Source of the DNA: Flavobacteriales bacterium UBA4422
GTDB taxonomy: Bacteria; Bacteroidota; Bacteroidia; Flavobacteriales_G; Salibacteraceae
Assembly (NCBI GenBank): GCA_002389645.1
Contig: DGQE01000037.1
Location: 1 to 7,537, forward strand
Direction: 5' to 3'
Length of the DNA: 7,537 nucleotides
The position numbers and the translations under genes were made by a program. Positions 6,629 to 7,537 of the stretch are shown one piece after another; position 1 is the stretch's first letter; the number at the start of each line of letters is the position of its first letter. The notes under the pieces are model-generated. The model was not told where the DNA came from. It did not search any database and was given only the letters and a program-made list of their open reading frames with translations.

Positions 6629-6651
6629 TCTGAAAAATTATTTCTTTCAGA
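6629..6651 (+). terminator. Weak hairpin directly after the lipase stop codon
   Basis: TCTGAAA (6629-6635) pairs perfectly with TTTCAGA (6645-6651) across a 9-nt loop, starting right after the TAA. The stem is AT-rich and no T-run follows, so it is a doubtful intrinsic terminator and may only protect the mRNA end. Confidence 0.3.
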
Positions 6652-6766
6652 ACTGTAGGGTATTTCATTGGATTGGATACTGAACAGCAAGGAGAATATT
6701 AGAACTAACTTTTGAAGACGTATCATCATAATTTCTTGCATTGTGGATTTGTGAATTGAGATACGA

Positions 6767-6889
6767 TTATCGAACTAATTTGACATGGCCGTAGTAGTAA
6801 TGATCATCTCCTGTAATGTCATAAAACGAGATCTCTTAAATATAAATTCCAACTTCCACCTGTTGCCCTTTGAAACTTCCATATGATCT
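6767..6889 (-). pseudogene. Relic of a gliding-motility-associated (type B) T9SS sorting domain, with internal stop
   Basis: Minus-strand reading from 6889 gives RSYGSFKGQQVEVGIYI, a TAA at 6836-6838, then EISFYDITGDDHYYYGHVKL, VR and a TAA at 6767-6769. This matches the end of type B sorting domains, roughly WDGxxKGxxVxxGxYVYxIxxxDxxGxxxxxxGHVTLxR-stop, with the in-frame stop falling where a Tyr is usual. A TGA closes the frame upstream at 6890-6892. In the family this domain exports large adhesins and gliding proteins through the type IX system. The internal stop and the absence of any passenger show that this is a decayed gene end. Both the match to the terminal GHVxLxR and the preceding GxY pattern make chance unlikely. 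Confidence 0.68.
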
Positions 6890-6973
6890 TCACCAACTCA
6901 ATTCCCGCTAAGTCCTTTGAGCAGATTCAAATTCTTTGAATCCGGTAGTTTGAAATAAACTGCCTAAAGAATA

Positions 6974-7073
6974 ATCGATTTTGGAAATATGCGATGCTTA
7001 TGCGTTCTGATGGCATTCGGTTTTCATCAAAATAAAACATCATCGTTTTACCAGATTAACGCTACAGAACCTT
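6974..7073 (+). repeat. Diverged ~100-bp interspersed repeat, copy 2 (inverted relative to copy 1)
   Basis: The plus strand from ATCGATTTTGGAAAT (6974) to AACCTT (7073) aligns end to end with the minus strand of 5303-5403, about three quarters identical with one single-base gap. Similarity stops abruptly at both ends: the flanking sequences differ between copies. The inner hairpin persists as GTTTT (7045-7049) with AGAAC (7066-7070), where one A-T pair has become G-T. Reading frames within the repeat are broken in this copy, so it does not look like conserved coding sequence. The two copies bracket the lipase gene 1.57 kb apart. The family is not one I can name. Confidence 0.75.
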
Positions 7074-7245
7074 GGACGGTATTGACAAGCTTGGACGAGT
7101 TTATTCTGAATCTAATTCCACCGAAAAAAAAGATACTTGGTTCGATATTCCCAGAAATGATAGAATTTGACGGAATCAAATGTCGAAGCCCGAAAATAAA
7201 TGAGGTCATTTTGCTGTGTCTCAATGCTAACAAGGGTTTCAGACA

Positions 7246-7287
7246 AAATAAAAACGGGACAACCCATGGAAAACTGGAATTGTCCCG
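7246..7287 (-). terminator. Intrinsic terminator of tRNA-Val
   Basis: On the minus strand CGGGACAA (7287-7280) pairs perfectly with TTGTCCCG (7262-7255) across a 17-nt loop, followed immediately by TTTTTATTTT. It begins two bases after the encoded CCA end of the tRNA, so the tRNA transcript is very short. This is the strongest terminator in the window. Confidence 0.88.
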
Positions 7288-7289
7288 CT

Positions 7290-7367
7290 TGGTGGGCGAT
7301 GAGGGATTCGAACCCCCGACCCCCTCGGTGTAAACGAGGTGCTCTGAACCAACTGAGCTAATCGCCC
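7290..7367 (-). tRNA. tRNA-Val (anticodon TAC), CCA encoded
   Basis: The minus strand folds into a full cloverleaf: acceptor GGGCGAT with ATCGCCC (perfect 7 bp), D arm GCTC/GAGC with loop AGTTGGTTCA, anticodon arm CCTCG/CGAGG with loop TTTACAC (anticodon TAC, reading GTA and other GTN valine codons), a 5-nt variable region, T arm GGGGG/CCCTC with loop TTCGAAT, discriminator A, and an encoded CCA (7290-7292). The body without CCA is 75 nt. The gene has its own upstream promoter and an intrinsic terminator, so it is transcribed alone. It decodes valine codons in translation. No second tRNA is visible nearby. Confidence 0.97.
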
Positions 7368-7380
7368 GAATGAGGGGCTG

Positions 7381-7411
7381 CAAATGTAATTAAGGTTTTG
7401 AATTGAACAAA
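7381..7411 (-). promoter_or_regulatory. Bacteroidota consensus promoter for tRNA-Val
   Basis: On the minus strand TTTG (7411-7408) is followed after 19 nt by TACATTTG (7388-7381), an exact match to the Bacteroidota -33 TTTG and -7 TAnnTTTG pair at normal spacing. Transcription would start around 7375, a few bases before the mature tRNA 5' end at 7367. It is the clearest promoter in the window and a main support for the phylum assignment. Confidence 0.85.
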
Positions 7412-7482
7412 CACAAAATTGAACGAGAATCATTTATCTGAGATTTCAACTCAAATGAGTCTAGAATTCAGGCAATTGTTCA

Positions 7483-7537
7483 TCATATTTTCACCAGAAT
7501 AATACCCAGCATTACGAGTACAACACCTAGTAAACGG
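7483..7537 (-). CDS. C-terminal end of a probable membrane protein (cut by right edge)
   Basis: The last codons on the minus strand, entering at the right edge, read RLLGVVLVMLGIILVKI and then TGA at 7483-7485. An unbroken hydrophobic segment beginning with Arg-Leu-Leu-Gly and ending one or two residues after a Lys looks like the final membrane helix of a small integral membrane protein, for example of the drug/metabolite transporter type. Only 17 residues are visible, so the family is a guess and a chance reading is possible. The gene would end about 70 nt before the tRNA promoter, on the same strand. Confidence 0.42.
   Translation of the reverse strand, partial: RLLGVVLVMLGIILVKI

Larger units (their letters stand above)
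6629..7289. other. Gene-free stretch between the lipase gene and tRNA-Val
   Basis: These 661 nt hold a weak hairpin at the lipase end, a decayed type B T9SS sorting domain on the minus strand (6767-6889), copy 2 of the diverged repeat (6974-7073), and the tRNA terminator (7246-7287). Plus-strand codons 7060-7170 read an unrecognised 36-residue tail containing DGIDKLGRVYSESNS and DTWFDIPRNDRI, with a stop codon just upstream and no start of its own; it may be another gene end but I cannot assign it. I see nothing else coding here. Confidence 0.6.

Noticed and set aside
6989..7333. Plus-strand reading of 114 codons ending VGDEGFEPPTPSV
   Set aside because: The ending is the well-known artefact of translating a tRNA gene antisense; the rest crosses the repeat and the terminator. 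Not a gene.
7048..7433. Two minus-strand readings through the tRNA, with SSVGSEHLVYTEGVGGSNPS and RLAQLVQSTSFTPRGSGVRI
   Set aside because: Both are typical false proteins produced by translating a tRNA gene and its flanks.
7449..7461. Short palindrome ACTCAAATGAGT downstream of the right-edge membrane protein
   Set aside because: Five-base arms with a two-base loop and no T-run; too small to be a terminator or a convincing operator.

Overview
The window looks like chromosomal DNA of a member of the Bacteroidota, probably a marine Cytophagales- or Flavobacteriia-type organism. Four things point there. A tRNA promoter matches the Bacteroidota consensus (TTTG, 19 nt, TAnnTTTG). Genes start after A-rich leaders without clear Shine-Dalgarno sites. 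Short LSAC lipoboxes are present. Decayed pieces of type IX secretion sorting domains lie between genes. This assignment is inferred from signatures, not from a database match.

Left part, 1-2798, minus strand: a compact operon read right to left, SDR oxidoreductase (2031-2798), acyl-CoA dehydrogenase (799-1995) and an APH/choline-kinase-type phosphotransferase (1-780, cut by the window edge). The dehydrogenase and kinase correspond to the two catalytic domains fused in animal ACAD10/ACAD11 and resemble LvaC and LvaA of Pseudomonas putida levulinate catabolism. The likely joint role is breakdown of 4-hydroxy or 4-oxo acyl-CoAs: the SDR interconverts ketone and alcohol, the kinase phosphorylates the hydroxyl, and the dehydrogenase-fold enzyme removes the phosphate to give an acyl-CoA that can enter beta-oxidation.

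Middle, 3247-5304, plus strand: a lipid-anchored YtcJ-type amidohydrolase followed 21 nt later by a small PKD-like lipoprotein, probably one transcript. Then, at 5522-6628, comes an exported class 3 lipase with a visible Ser-Asp-His set.

Right part: a non-coding stretch, then tRNA-Val(TAC) on the minus strand at 7290-7367 with its own promoter and intrinsic terminator, then the last 17 codons of what looks like a membrane protein at the right edge.

The gaps between genes are not empty. Three hold minus-strand relics of large surface proteins: a type A T9SS sorting domain at 2944-3138, a VGIG-type repeat at 5383-5505, and a type B gliding-motility sorting domain with an internal stop at 6767-6889. 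A diverged repeat of about 100 bp occurs twice in opposite orientation (5303-5403 and 6974-7073), bracketing the lipase gene. This unexplained repeat and the split ACAD10/11-like operon are the two things most worth following up.
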